Origin: Nyssa sinensis
Lineage: Eukaryota > Streptophyta > Magnoliopsida > Cornales > Nyssaceae
Length of the DNA stretch: 64,000 bases
NCBI GenBank assembly: GCA_008638375.1
Contig: CM018035.1
Location: forward strand, 3,461,501 to 3,525,500
Reading direction: 5' to 3'
The position numbers were made by a program, and so were the translations under genes. This document shows positions 12,540 through 25,620 of this stretch, one piece after another; positions within the stretch are counted from its first letter, which is position 1, and each line of letters starts with the position of its first letter. The notes under the pieces were generated by a model, which was not told the DNA's origin, made no database searches, and saw only the letters and a list, made by a program, of their open reading frames with translations.

Positions 12540-15500
12540 CTAATCAGCTGGTAGAAGGGCAATCTCAATTTCTTGGAGTGATTTTCCTTTCGTTTCCACC
12601 ACATTACTCTTAACAAAAACCACAGCTATCAAGCAAAAGGTACCAAAAATTGTGTACAGAACTTGTGGCCCAAGTTGCTCCAGCAAGCGCAGAAATAACA
12701 GCCCGACAAAAAAATTTATCACCTGTTGAACATGCCAATATTTATAAGCAGAATGACATCAGAGTTCAAGGAATTGAGATAGAAATCGGGGCCAAAAAGA
12801 AACAAAATGCATCCAAATGAAGGTCAAGCCAAAACCTGTCACACATATAAATTGATTAGGAGCAATTACAGAAAAGTTTTGAGTCAGAACCCAGGATTCA
12901 AGATGATGCCAAATAACGAGAATCACAGCATGGGTACCACCGTACCAGTACCAAAAATCAAAACATCTCAAATTTATAGCAACTGATGTTTACACTATTC
13001 TCTGCCGCAAAAGTAAACTTATCCAATTTATAATAAAACATGAAAGTATCAAAATTTTAATTTCCGCTTTTCAGGTGGTCAAATTTTATATTTTTCATTC
13101 AAAATTTCTACAACTCAGCCTATTAGGTTATTAATTATGAGTAAGTTTAAAGTCCTCATTTTGAAGTTTGGAAAGTGATTATAAAAAACAGCAGAGTAGT
13201 GGAATTCAAAGTCATAACAATTTATTATTCATGAAAAAGTTCAACTAGTTTCCCCTAACCCATCGCAAAAAGAAAGAAGACAGGTAAAAAATTCCAATAG
13301 GAAAAACTGCAGAAGATAATTACCCAATGCACAGCCATGCAGACTGCCATTGCCTTTGCCCTAATTCGGCTGGAGAATATTTCTGATAGAAGGAGACCAG
13401 GTACTGGCCCAGCCCCCAGAGAAAATGTTAAGACAAACCTGCATAAACAACTTTAATAAGCAAAACATACCAATGCATCACCAGAAGAAAGTTTATAAAG
13501 CAGTATGCCTAACCCCTAACTATCTTCCCACATTATAGTCATGTAAAGGTGGTTTAAGTGATTAGATAGAGTGGCCTACCTGGGTTTAATAACATTTTTC
13601 ACTTTAAAAAAACTTATGGAAGTTATTCCTTGGAAATTTTCCATTTACCAATTGATTTTGAGAATAGAATATTCAGTCTAGCTTTATTGAGTATTATGTT
13701 AATATGAATCCATGAAAGTATTTAAATTAAAAAAAAAAAGAAAAAAGATTCTATCATTCCTACTAAGACTAAGTTAGGAGCACGGCTGCACAAGTATACA
13801 AATATTTTCAGAAAAATATTTTAATCCTCCTAAGAGGAAAAAACGAGACCTTAATTTTCCATAGAAACTTACTTTCAATGTTACATGCCTCATTCATCTG
13901 ATTATACAACTTCTCTGGCTGGGCTAAGTCTCCATCTAGATTTAAACAATGGCGCTCAGTCATAGAAATTCAGTAACGAACAATTTGCCAAGCTGTCATT
14001 AGCTTAGCAGTACTTACCTTTTTCATTTCATTTATTATTTAATGCTTGGGCTGGGGGCAAGGAATTGTAGGAAGCTACAAATCCATGAATATGGGGCATT
14101 TTGAATTGTCAGTGACAAGTAAGTTGCATCTTGGATTTAGTAACCATAAAATGACTGAATAAGACATTTATAAACATCAGCTGCTTCAGATACATTTTCA
14201 TGACAACCAAGTTGCTGGGTGATTGAATACTCACAGCAGCATGCCACCAATGGATAGGTACAATGCTCCAGAGCCTAATACAAAAGAACTGGCTGCAGTT
14301 GCTTGAAAACCCATTGACACTGCCTGAACCAATCAAATGGATAAAGCAAAGTCAGGAGGGAGTGCATAAAATTTGTACTTGATGGAGTGCAAAGTTTGAA
14401 GAGTGAGCCAAATAATAAGCAAATGAGATATCAGCACCACAGCCATACAGCTACAGAAAAAGATACAGAGCTGACTACTCCTATCCAGAATTGGTCGCAT
14501 ATCCTCAGTGATACCATTTTGGAGTTTCTTGCAGTTAGCATCGTGGCATTCAATGTCACTCTATATTAGGTCGAGTGATCCTATTATGCCTTCAAGGTAA
14601 TTAAACATTCCGAATATTCATCATGTTGCATTCCACAACTGGAAGCATTGATCCAAAAAAAGAAATGAGAAATAAAAAATTATAATAAAAAGAAAAAGAA
14701 AGAAAAAAGATAGGTCATTCAAAGGATGTTTCCACCATATATTGCCCATCAATTAGTTTAACTTGTGCACCTCATTAACTTTTGTTTCAGCCAACTAAAT
14801 TAAATTGAATCATTCAATCTGTTAAATTTTACTCCAAATGTTTTTCATGGACAATAACACATGGAGTCTTTAGACCACATGTATGTTCAAATAGATATCA
14901 CAATGTGCTGTTGAGATAATATAACCGATAATGAAGAAAGATTTTGAGTAAAAAGCATTTTTTTTATAGGTAAGTCACAACACACTTTTTTCCCTTAACG
15001 GGAACCATCAATCTCCCATATGGGGAGGCGGAGGAGGTACCAACCAAGTTAGAGTTTGTTGGTTTGAGTAAAAAGCATTTTACCTACCATGCCCAAGAAA
15101 CTTCCAAGAAGAAGCACCCTCCTTCCTAGTTTATCCATCAAAACCATCGCAATAATTGAACCTAGAGAAGTTATGAATAGGGTAGTAAAAATATGGTTAA
15201 TAATGGTTTCAAAATGTGCAAGATACTATGTAGTCAAACTCTATACCTGATAAATTTGCAATTCCTACACATATGTTTGCAAGATCTGAAGGCACTCCTG
15301 CGCTTTTAAAAACAGTTGAAGAGAAATAGAATACAGCATTTATACCAGATAGTTGTTGCAAAGCAAATAGGACAGATCCAATAAAAACCACTGCAAAATA
15401 AAGAAGTGATAAATGTCATTTAAACAGGAAACAAATTGATATGATGAGGGAAAAATGATAGTATGAATTAATATCATCATAAATACCTTTAAAATGTCGG

Positions 15501-16651
15501 CCATATAGTAACTCTGAAAATTTAACAGTATCCAACTCATCCCCTCTATCTGACTTTGACATTTCTGCCATTGCAGATTTGACATGTAATCCCCCAAAAA
15601 GCTTCTCAAGTACCACTTCAGTTTCAGCACTTCTGCCTCTCTAAACCAAGGCAAGGAACAATTCTAAGTGAAAACAGCATTTAATGGATCATTGGAATAA
15701 TAAAATGCTGAAAGATCAAGATAACAATGGACAAAGAGTGGAATAGTCAATGGTACTTAATCAGCATGTTGATTCAAATATGCAATGGTTGAAGATAATT
15801 GAACAATGTATGAAAACATTTTAGAAGGAAATGAACAATTTCAATAATAAAGGTCGAAAGTCAAGAAAGGAAAACAACAAACCAGGAAAACCACAGGAAT
15901 ATTGGATAACCCAATGTTCCAACTATGCCCAAAATAAGCCAAGAAAATGACGATGCTTGGGAAAATTAATGAAGCATAAACATGTTTCTGAAAGTTTATG
16001 CAAGTGATTGGAGAATTGAAAAATATTAAAGACAGAAACAAGGATTAAAAATGCTGGAAAAAAACTAGAATCGGATCCCTCCTAATAATTGGATTCCGCC
16101 TATATTTCAACCCTCATGGCAGCATTTATGCATGTCACAACATGTAATTGGCAAACACAAAGGAATTCATAGACATTGAAAGCAGTCTAAGGTGAATATA
16201 GTATGCAATGTCAGGTGATTCAAATACAAATCCAGATTTCAATCATTAATCAAATTAAACTCAGTTTTCCCCAGGTTCAGATAAGATTAAATACATCATA
16301 TATAATACTTTCATGCATGATTTGTACATGTCATGCAGACTTCAATGACAATGATATGGTTCTCAGAAGGATCGAAATGATGTATAAATTAGAAAGAAAA
16401 CCTTATGTTGTATTTCCAAGTAGTATAGATAAGCCTACTACTAATGAACGATAAGTATTTATATTTATCATATTAACGAAGAGATTGATTATCACTTTTT
16501 TGCAATATTTTGTTTGGTCTCTAGATCAATATGAATTGAAGATGTCAACTGCTTTATACATAGAGGAAACAGATGCTGAATCCAAACGCAAGAAGCTAAA
16601 TGTTTTAGACACACAAATATCACATGAGAGTATATCACCTTAAAACTTGTC

Positions 16652-16685
<34 letters not shown>

Positions 16686-19600
16686 AGAGTAGATCACCTT
16701 AAAAAGCCAATGAGGACTCTCTGCACAGAACTCCATTAAAACAGCAAGTGCTGCAGCAGGAATGGCAGATACCCAAAAACACACTCGCCACCTGTGAACA
16801 TTATCACATATGAAAAGTTACCAATGTAATATCAGTCCACTAAGTCAGGTCATTTAAGTAGGTCTAACAGATTAGAATAAATTATAAGATAATTATTCAA
16901 ATTTCAAACTATTATGGCTCTATGTCATGCTTCTTACCAACCCACATTATCCTTGGCAGGGATACCAATAAATAGGGCCCCCATAAGCCCAAGACATGTT
17001 GCAATTTGAATGAAGCTCCCAAAAGTACCCCTTACAAAAGCCGGTGAAACCTGCTCATGAAGATGAGGCATGAATAGATAAACAAGTGTATTGCAACATT
17101 GTGACTAAGCAAAGCAATGTCAACTAATAACCACAATGAAACATCATCATGTATACCTCTGATACATAGAGAGCTGCAACGGGAGGGCCAAGACCCATCC
17201 CAGTTCCAACAAATAACCTCCCAAGAAGCATACCCCCCAGAGTATTTGTTGTAGCACTGCGAGTTGAAGTTTAACAATCCTTCTGGTAAGTTTGATATTA
17301 TGGATAACTTCGAAAGAGCAAGGTTACAGAACCGTGAAATGTGAAACTCCAAAATTTTTGCATTTTACATGAGTTGGCTATGCTAATTTACTTTATAATT
17401 TGTATCACCCCTCATTTCTAAAGCATGTGGCATTTTGTGGATGTGTAAATTTGAAACCTTATGTTCAACATACCAGCTAAGATAACAGAGTCAAATGCAC
17501 AATATATTATGTGACCCTAGTATTAAGACCTTCGAGATTATTATTGCTTATTAATTCTAATCTGAATAGTTTCTTCTATCTCAAGCATGTGTAACATTAG
17601 CCTCTCTCTCTCTCTCTCCCCTGCTCATTAATTTAATCTGTCAGAAAGTTAAATGACTTGATGAGGAACTTGTACAGTATATATCACCAAAGTAGAGAAC
17701 ATCTAAGCATGGTCAAATATTGAATAATGCAGAGGTCTAGCCACTTCATCAATGCAACAAGTATAAGTAGCTGAAAGAACAGTGTGTAACTTTTGAGTGA
17801 AATCATTGTCACTATTTTATTGATTACGTGAAAAATAATTAATGCGCCTTGTTTTTTTAAAGTGAAAATGAACAATGCACAGATTAACACTATTGTTTAA
17901 GTTATCTGTTAAAATTTTAAATTGATATTCAGCCCGAAACGATAAGTTTCATAACATTTTTACCACAAAGTTCTAAACACAATAAATTATTATATAAATA
18001 CACAACCTGCACGTCTTCGGACACACACAAGCACATATATAAGCTTGAGAGGTAGACAATTTAGTGGGTAGACAAAAGGAGAAGAATATGATCGACATAT
18101 AGGTGAATATTCTATTTGCATTGTTACCCCATGGAAATAAATATAACGATATGCTTCTGGTTATGTACAAACTCTACTTTATGTAACACATTTAAATAGT
18201 TTCAATGTTACATCATAATTGGTGCAATGGACATTAAGAAATCATCAGAAAACTATGTCATTACCACTGTTATCTATACAGCCTTATTGTGATCACCTTT
18301 AGTTTATTATTTTTCCTAAAGGAGTTTGATCAGAACTACTCAATTGAATTGATTAAGATCAGAGGAGGATTGAATTATATAGACATGATTTCATAAACAA
18401 TTCATTAGGTCTCTAATCTATCAGGTCTTCTGTAAAAGACACATCAACTCCATTAACTGACATGTTAAATCAATTATATCTTCATTCTACCAATCTTGAC
18501 CACCAAAGATCAGGATAAGCTTTTGTAAAGATCAGAAAAGTTGTGTTTCCGCACTTTTAATTCTCAGGCATTTGGTATCTGTAGGTTACGAGTTTTTAAC
18601 TCCATACTAGGTATAGCAAACCATAGCAAGGAACATATGCCAGATCCCAGTTTCCTATGACAATTACAACCCTACACACCTGGAGAGATCAACAATCAAT
18701 TAAAACCAAATCACAGTGGTAGTAGGACTATATGAAACCCAAAAGCAGAAGCTGTAGCAGTCCATAACGGGGTACAATTAGAGAAAGGACTTGATTGTAG
18801 CAGAACCTACTGAAAGTCGCACGTGTGATGGAATCAAATGGACGTGCCAAAAGACTATGTTTAACCTCCTCTTGGCCTTTTGGGTGATGTGTGTGTGTGT
18901 GGGCGGGTCAGGTCCTATGTGAACCAAAAGTGATGATGTGTTATGTCAACGAATACAATATTCCCTTATATGTGACTGACTGAGCTTGCCTTGTGCAAAA
19001 TCCGACTGACCAGGCAAATGGAGAAAAGCAAGGGAGGGCCTTCTTTACTTGGGTTACAATTGCCTCACCAAAGAGGACTAGGTTAAAAAAATTCAAGCCA
19101 AACTATTTAAATTAAGACTGTGATATAAAATTCGCTGCACCAGAAATTAGTTGAATTGATCAGGTAGAAAAACAAATTGCACAAAATGGAGGGAAATTAC
19201 TTACTACTCGAAAAGTAAATTTTCCTGATTCTTGGAAGGGAAAAGTAAAACCAGCGAGAGGGTTCCCCACTCTTATTTGACCCCAAGGTTTTCAAGGCTC
19301 TGGGGGAGATGTGTGGAGACAAGGCCTCAAGACCCTTTATTAGTAAGATTGCTTGTTTCCACTCATTGAAGATACCAACCTCCACCGTACTTACCTTTCG
19401 GTGCAGCTACTAAAGAATTATACACTAAACAGCTGCAGTTCCTGCACATTAATTGATTGATTGGGAAAGCTTGACCAAAGGGGACCAGTGCTTCTACTCC
19501 TCCACCAAGGAGCCATTCGTTCTTTAGTTAATCCAGCAGTGGCTATGAGAATCACTTTATTCAACATAATCTCAATTCTTAAACCGCAAAAAGTTTCTCT

Positions 19601-22600
19601 GAGCCAAAAACAAAAAAGGGCAAAAAAGAGATGTATGGCTGAGGGGAGCTGCCTCCTTCCATTCAGACCTGAATTTGCTAATCAACAAGAAAACGGATGC
19701 ACTAACATCCAATAGCTTTCGCAACCTTATCTAACAATTGCTAAGATATAGACCAAATACGAGAGCCAGAAGTCGGCCTATCAAAAGTGAAGATACAAAA
19801 GTACAATCTGATTATTGTTGTGTGCTTCTACCAGGGTTTTTCATTCTGTTTTATAGAGACCAATTTTGAGTATTAGAATGGATCCATGAACAGAGCTAGT
19901 GGAACTTGTCCAAGGCAGGTTGCTTTCCGAGTCTCCCCATTTCTGTATTTCCTCAGCGAAATCGAACTATGACTCAGCATAGGGTGAAGAGATTCACTCA
20001 CAAAGGATGTGACACACCTGCGAGCCAAAAAGTGTACTGGAAAGGGCCGCTTTCCCCCAGGCCAAACCGCGTTCATTGTTGCTTGTATAGCTTTCTAGAG
20101 AAGATATCTAGCAATGCATAGCTCCTTCTAATGGCATATGTATTTTGTTATCATTTCCAATTGGACAATCAGGGGAGCCTTAGCCCTTAGACTCGAATTC
20201 TAAACCTAGGATTTGCCATGCGGTCTAGAGATCTAGTTGACACTTGATGTTACCTATGAATGCCTATTTGCCGGAGTCTGGAAGGAGGAATCCAATACCA
20301 AAACCTGCGCATAAGGACTGTATAGAAATATGAAAGTGGAATGAAAGTAGTCTACATACACTACGCCTTCAAAGGGGCCATGGCACCAGCTCCAGCCTTA
20401 GGTCTCAAAAGCTAGAACTCGACCATTTCACGCGATTCCAGGGGGACTTGAGTCAGCCGTGGCTCAATTAGGCCTGGGACAGGGCTGTATGCAAAGGCAC
20501 GGGGCTGTATTTGAGCTGTCGAGCTAGTCAATCCACACTTGCCTATCCGCCCCCTCTGGAACTGAGCTCTGCTAGATCTTAGTCAGTTGTAGAAAGCCGA
20601 AAAATGGACTTTTCTTTTTAAGTGAAGGGCAGGACTTTTAAATAACCCATTCTCATTATGTTTCATAAGTCAAGATAACTCCCAAGGAGAGTGATTTGAC
20701 CACTAGAAGTGAGGATCTGGAAGAGAGAATATACGAGGGACTGACATTATAACCCAATGTTTCATTACTTTTTATTATATTTCGCCTGCTTGCATGACCG
20801 CCACTCCGCTCAAATTCTCCTTATACCGAGAGCACCCCCTTGTCCAAAACCCTTGAACTTAGAACGGCCGGCCAGTTTTGGATGGTAGAAAGGCAGCTAG
20901 GGTGGGAAATGCTTCTGACAATATGCCTTTGGGTAAGCCCCGAGAAGCATCAAACATTTCCGATGAGTTCCATGGAGCTGCCAAACTACAACGAGAGTTA
21001 CGCCTTTTGAAGTGGCCGCTCCATAAAAGGATTTCCCCCCATTTATGTAAAGTGTGTGGCCGTTGTTCCCGTTAGGCACTCTCTTTTCTTTGTTCAACTC
21101 CATCTTACCAACCCACGAAGGGTTATGAGGCTGGACCAGGTACGAAGATTGAAGAGATTAGTTGACAACAATAAAAAGATGCGTGCTTAGAAAAATGAGG
21201 GTTCCAAACCATTATTGCAGGAAGAGCACTCACAAGTGGTGTGATTGAGCCAAAGTGGGCTCAGCAGTCAGCTCTCGAGCTAAAGTGCGTGGAGGTTTGA
21301 GTACTTTCCAAGAATTAATATTCTTCAAAACATATTCCTCCCACAAATTCTCGATTCCATGAGGAATCTTGATCAAAGCCCATTTTGGGTCGAGACAAAA
21401 GCCAAAGGTGAGTCTCGTAGGTGGACGTATCGAACCAAAATAAGATCTCAAGCTTCTGCCATCTGTTATTGGAGAGCATGAAATGTATAGACTTGAAGCC
21501 GAGAAAAGGCAGCTTGCTGTTGAGTTATAGACTTCGGCAATAGATCAAAATAGAGGCACGAAAGCCACCCTACTTAGATCCCTGCATCACCTTATTGGGG
21601 AGGGGGACGGAGCCGATGACCGAAGCCCTGTTGAAAGATAAAACGCCGCTAGTCTGCCCCCACCCTTCCTATTGCTCATCGATAGGTCTCTCCTTATTCA
21701 TTCTCTTCAACAGCTACTTTAATTGAAAAGGAACACGTAATTGAGAAGCTATAATGTAAAATATTATATATTCTTGGTCCCCCCCTGTCTATGTTTAAGC
21801 ACACCAATCCATCCCAAACTTAATGTTGAGGGTTACACTATTGTTTGGTGACAATATTATAGGGAAGACACACCAACAAACTCTAGCTTGGTTGGTATCT
21901 CGTCCACCTCTCCATACAGGAGGTTGAGGGGTCAAGTCCCAAGGGGTAAAGTGTGAATGTGTGCAATTTAATTATCAAAAACATTACAAGGGAGATACTG
22001 CAAAAAAAAAAAAAAACAAGCATGACACCAGGATCAAGAACCTTAACACCTCTCAATCTTACTACTTTTGATTTATAAAAGGGAAGAAATAGAAAGACTA
22101 TCTCATTCAAAAATCCAATCCATCACTCAATTTTCATCCATAACAACAAAGTGTAATCCACATGGACACAACACACATTGACTCCCTTTCATGATCAGAC
22201 AAAAGTCATATAAGGCAAGAGAATTGTGGATACTAAAACAAAACACAAGCATGCACAAAATACACAAACCCTCACAGTGGAAATCAAATGCATTAAATAT
22301 AAAAAGCGACCTATTCTTAACTTTAATGCTAAAAATACTCAAGTGATATAATATCATGTACACCAAGTTCCCAGTGAAGAGATAAATGTGGACTGAAATT
22401 TGCAACTGATTTGCCAAGCTGAGACCAATATATACATATACATAACTTAAGCAGTAGAAGAGAATAGATGCCCCAGTTTAGTATTAAAATTACTGAGTAA
22501 CTAAGCTATATTCTATTAACATGATGAAATTGAACATCTTAGTAAAATATATTGTGTGTCAAACAAATAGCTGGTCAAAAAAATTGCTGGTACATTATAT

Positions 22601-23777
22601 TAAAATTACCTCATCGAAGCCCCAATTATCATTGGCAGAGCACACAATTGGAATGCCCTTCGGCGCCCAACCCCATCCGCAATCCAACCACTGAATAAAG
22701 ATCCCACAAAGGCACCACCTAAACATGTACTCACCACCAGACCTTCAATTTCAAACGAAAAAATATGTATGTTATTAAATCAAAATTCACATGAAAATAA
22801 TGGAAACATATACTAAGATCTTTTCCATCACATAAAGTACCTTCAGCAAGGGTATTGCCACTAAAGCCAAGGTCCATAGAAATGCTTTCCAGTGTGTCAT
22901 TAACCACCCTGAATAAAACAACAACAAAAAACAAAATTTATATATTTTTATTTCTTACTTCTTAAGAACCTAAAAATAAGGAGAACAGGAAACAATTGTT
23001 AGTTTCAAAGATTTGGGACAAACCCAAGGTGGTAGCCAAATAAGAATGATGAAAGAGATGCTACAAGTATATGTGGCAGAGGACGCTTCCACGAAGGGTT
23101 TCCAGTTTCTTTCCCAATACCATTCTGCAAACGGCCTGAAACCCATACAAGGAATTGGCTCAACCATCAAATATCATCCATGTTAACATAAACTTTTTAT
23201 GCAAAGGTCACATAGAGAGACCAGATTAAAAAAATAAAAAAGGGAGTTCGTGCCACATCCATAAAAATGTATAAGATGCTGAAAGCAAACATGTATGTGC
23301 AGAACTCTTTAATCTCATTGAACTTGTCTTTTGCCTTCATGTTTTATTATTTTATTGTTTCAGCAACTATTAATATTTTATTTTACTGAAGTAGAAGGAT
23401 ATGAAACATTGTCACTTCATCACAAAACCAGATTATATAAGAACTGTCTTTAAGCAGATCGCAGATATAAGGAGGTTCATACACAATACTTTTAAACAAA
23501 TTTCAGATATAGTAAAGTTCCTAAATTCTGGTGACTAGTACTATATGCACAACTAGGTAAAGAACATAAGCTAAACAGAAATGTAATTTTATTCTTTTAC
23601 CGCAAATGAAACAAGCCCATCGTGCCTGGAATCATGATTAACTCAAAAGGACTGGATCCTAAAATATTCTTATAGCAACTTGGAAGTACATAAACCTTCT
23701 CTGTCATAGGCATTCGCATAGTCTTTTGATGACACACGCTTGTACATGGAAGAAGCATCTCGCTGACGTCCTCGCAT
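12540..23777 (-). CDS. SGB1: SGB1/pGlcT-type hexose transporter, 13 coding exons, 486 aa
   Basis: This is a major-facilitator sugar carrier moving hexoses across an endomembrane; Arabidopsis SGB1 is reported at the Golgi and linked to G-protein beta signalling. Coding exons: 23777-23696, 23135-23024, 22908-22841, 22742-22610, 17256-17157, 17050-16938, 16791-16698, 15640-15487, 15390-15247, 15161-15088, 14323-14235, 13438-13324, 12722-12540. All junctions are GT-AG and phases close exactly (1461 nt with TAG). It starts MRGRQRDASSMYKR with no obvious transit peptide, unlike true plastid pGlcT. Family motifs: GWIADGVGRRR at 106-116, SPHWLFK ending at 234, QQLSGIN at 297-303, DKLGRRVLLL in exon 10 of the coding series, GPVPGLLLSEIF at 398-409 (followed by SSR instead of PSR), and VETKG at 468-472. 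It has enough hydrophobic segments for ~12 helices and no lesion. The close paralogue clade At1g67300 is the alternative name; the GC5 neighbour favours SGB1. Confidence 0.93.
14962..15063 (-). mobile_element. ~100-bp tRNA-like SINE with 19-bp target duplication
   Basis: The element is bounded by identical copies of TTTGAGTAAAAAGCATTTT at about 14943-14961 and 15064-15082. Minus-strand body: TAACTTGGTTGGTACC (A-box-like), CCTCCGCCTCCCC, TTGATGGTTCCCG (degenerate B-box), then TTACCTAT and a run of A. It sits in SGB1 intron 10 (coding series), with the downstream duplication copy ending about 5 bases from the donor of the exon at 15161-15088. Confidence 0.8.
16650..16690. repeat. GA microsatellite in an SGB1 intron
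   Basis: A run of AGAGAG of about 30 bases, followed by AAAGAGAAAGAG, lies just upstream (plus-strand sense) of the exon at 16698-16791. Confidence 0.8.
19180..21760. mobile_element. Probable mitochondrial DNA insert (NUMT) in SGB1 intron
   Basis: Within the 5.35-kb intron between exons 22742-22610 and 17256-17157, base composition changes abruptly. The flanks are strongly AT-rich; this block is near balanced, lacks poly-A/T and TA microsatellites, and has runs such as GCCCCCACCCTTCCTATTGC, CCGATGACCGAAGCCCTG and AACGGCCGGCC that are typical of plant mitochondrial spacer and intron DNA. Open frames up to ~70-85 codons exist on both strands, but none is recognised. Ends are approximate. The assignment is from composition and style, not from a matched gene. 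Confidence 0.55.
21878..21985 (+). mobile_element. tRNA-like SINE of the ~100-bp family
   Basis: AACTCTAGCTTGGTTGGTAT (A-box region), CCACCTCTCCATA, then GAGGGGTCAAGTCCC (B-box region), the same order and spacing as the copy at 14962-15063. The tail is longer and less A-rich, ending about AATTATCAAAAA. Confidence 0.65.
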
Positions 23778-24425
23778 TTTCACTTTTAATAGAAGAATCT
23801 GTAATCAATACTGCCACACCAGATCAAACAGAGATCAGTCAATTATCATTTTATTTGCTAATCCATTATCCGTCTATCATCATCTGGATCAATCATCAAT
23901 ATTTAGGCCGTAGCAATAAAGAGCTGCATTCAGCAATTATCTATTTCATATAAATAGTTTCAGATCTGAAACAAGGCAATGTCTCCATTTACAATTGAAA
24001 CTTTGCAGCAAATTCTTCGAGTAATAGATATTTTAAATAATAATAATTGAAAAATAGAACATGGAAATTGATTATGACGATGAGATGATAACATCAAAAT
24101 CAAGAAATTATCACCATGAACAATAGAATTAAACACATCAGCTTCTGTGTAGCTGGAGAGAGAATGAGAGATTTCCGAGATGTGAGAAGGTTTAGATTTT
24201 TTAGAAGAGAATTAATACTCTGTGCTTGCTTCTGATCAAGTGTAAAACTATACGTATGCATATACAGACTCACTCACATGCATGCACATATTTACATGTA
24301 TAGAAAAAATTAGAAAATTCGAGTAGATCAATAACAGGTGAAATAAAAAAGCCACATTCGCTTCTAGTCACATGTGGAGCCACAGAGAGAGAGAGAGAGA
24401 GATTGAGAAATTCGAAGCTCATTAC

Positions 24426-24530
24426 CTGGTTTTGTCGGAGGCTTCAATGCTGAAATGCAGACGAAACTGATCTGAAACTTAAAGAGCTCCGAATAGAAGC
24501 AAACGGAGTCGGTGCGAAGCGGCTAATTAT
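24426..24530 (-). other. SGB1: SGB1 5' UTR exon
   Basis: On the minus strand an untranslated exon ends with the donor ACCAG/GTAATG at 24426. The next exon begins at about 23798 after TTACAG and carries 21 untranslated bases before the ATG at 23777. The 5' limit is not visible and is set by eye. Confidence 0.6.
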
Positions 24531-24890
24531 AACATGCGCCGTGGGGGTGAAACAGTGAAACTGACTGAAGTCGCCTTCGAGTCCGACTGCAGAAAAGGAA
24601 ATCCGGAGTCGACGCGAAAAACTCGAAAGCGTTTCACGGAGGGAAGGAGAGGAGGTGAGTTTGGTTTTCTGTCACTGTTTCACATTCGCATTCACATGGA
24701 CATGGTTTTGAGAAGAAGCAAAGGGACCGAACTAAGAAGCATCCAGAGCTCTACGATAACTCGGAGACGAACACCTGTTCCCTGCTGCTTGGTGGGAGGT
24801 AGGAATCCAGTGCTTCGCCACTACAACGACATTTCCTGCAGACTATTTATTGACACGTCAACATTCTAAAATATAATTTTTTTTCTTAAG

Positions 24891-25360
24891 TAAATTATAC
24901 TCACTTCTTATAAAATTTATGATAATTATATTAATTTCTTATAAAATTTTTAAAATTACACTAACCTCTTCTCTTTTATAAAATAATAAACAGATATCTC
25001 ACTCCTGTCAATTTTTTTTCAAAATGACAAAACTACCTATTTTATATTTTTTTGAAATAAATATTGATAAAAATCTTAAATTTATTTTTATATAAAATAA
25101 AAATAAGTTATTTACTTTAGATTTGTTTTTAAAAAAAAAAATAAAATATTTTTAAAAAATGTTAGAATAAATTAGTCAAAATTAGAAAAATATAAAAATA
25201 AATAAATAAAATAGTTAGTTTCGTCATTTTGAAAAAAAATTAACAAGAGGAATGTATCTATATATTATTTTATAAAATATAAAAAGTCAGTATAATTTTA
25301 AAAATCTCAAAGGAGTTCAGTGTAATTGTTATAAACTTATAGAAAAATTAGTATAATTTA
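24891..25360. mobile_element. 470-bp foldback MITE
   Basis: The left ~190 bases (TAAATTATACTCACTT...) are an imperfect inverted copy of the right ~190 bases (ending TAGTATAATTTA). Matching inner blocks include TTTTTAAAATTACACTAAC versus TTTTTAAAATTATACTGAC, and TTTTTTTTCAAAATGAC in both arms. It has no coding capacity. It lies about 360 bp upstream of the SGB1 leader. Confidence 0.8.
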
Positions 25361-25483
25361 CCCTTTCTTTTTATAGGCTCAATGGACCTTATGACGTAAG
25401 CTTAGTGTCAACTCTATCATAAAGCGAGAAAAGTAATCGTTTTAGGCTCTACTTATAAAAAAATGTTATAATTTTTTTTTTTA

Positions 25484-25620
25484 TAATTGTATAGTATAAA
25501 TTAGTTAGGAGTATAAAGTGTATAAAAATCTAAAAATACTTATAAAAAGGCTCCTAATTTTATATAACTCTATAGTATAAAATTAATTAAGAGTCTAAAG
25601 TTTATAGAAGTCTAAGATTT
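25484..25620. repeat. Imperfect direct duplication, AT-rich
   Basis: ATAGTATAAATTAGTTAGGAGT and its variant ATAGTATAAAATTAATTAAGAGT, each followed by CTAAAG/TATAAAG-type sequence and TATA(G)AAGTCTAA, occur about 80 bases apart. Confidence 0.55.

Noticed and set aside
15340..15654. 104-codon minus-strand frame across SGB1 exons
   Set aside because: It is the wrong frame; the correct frame of the same exon reads the conserved GGLHVKSAMAEMSKSD and splices in phase.
24534..24869. 111-codon plus-strand frame upstream of SGB1
   Set aside because: It overlaps the presumed SGB1 leader/promoter on the other strand, is Arg/Thr-rich from GC-rich leader sequence, and has no recognisable domain.
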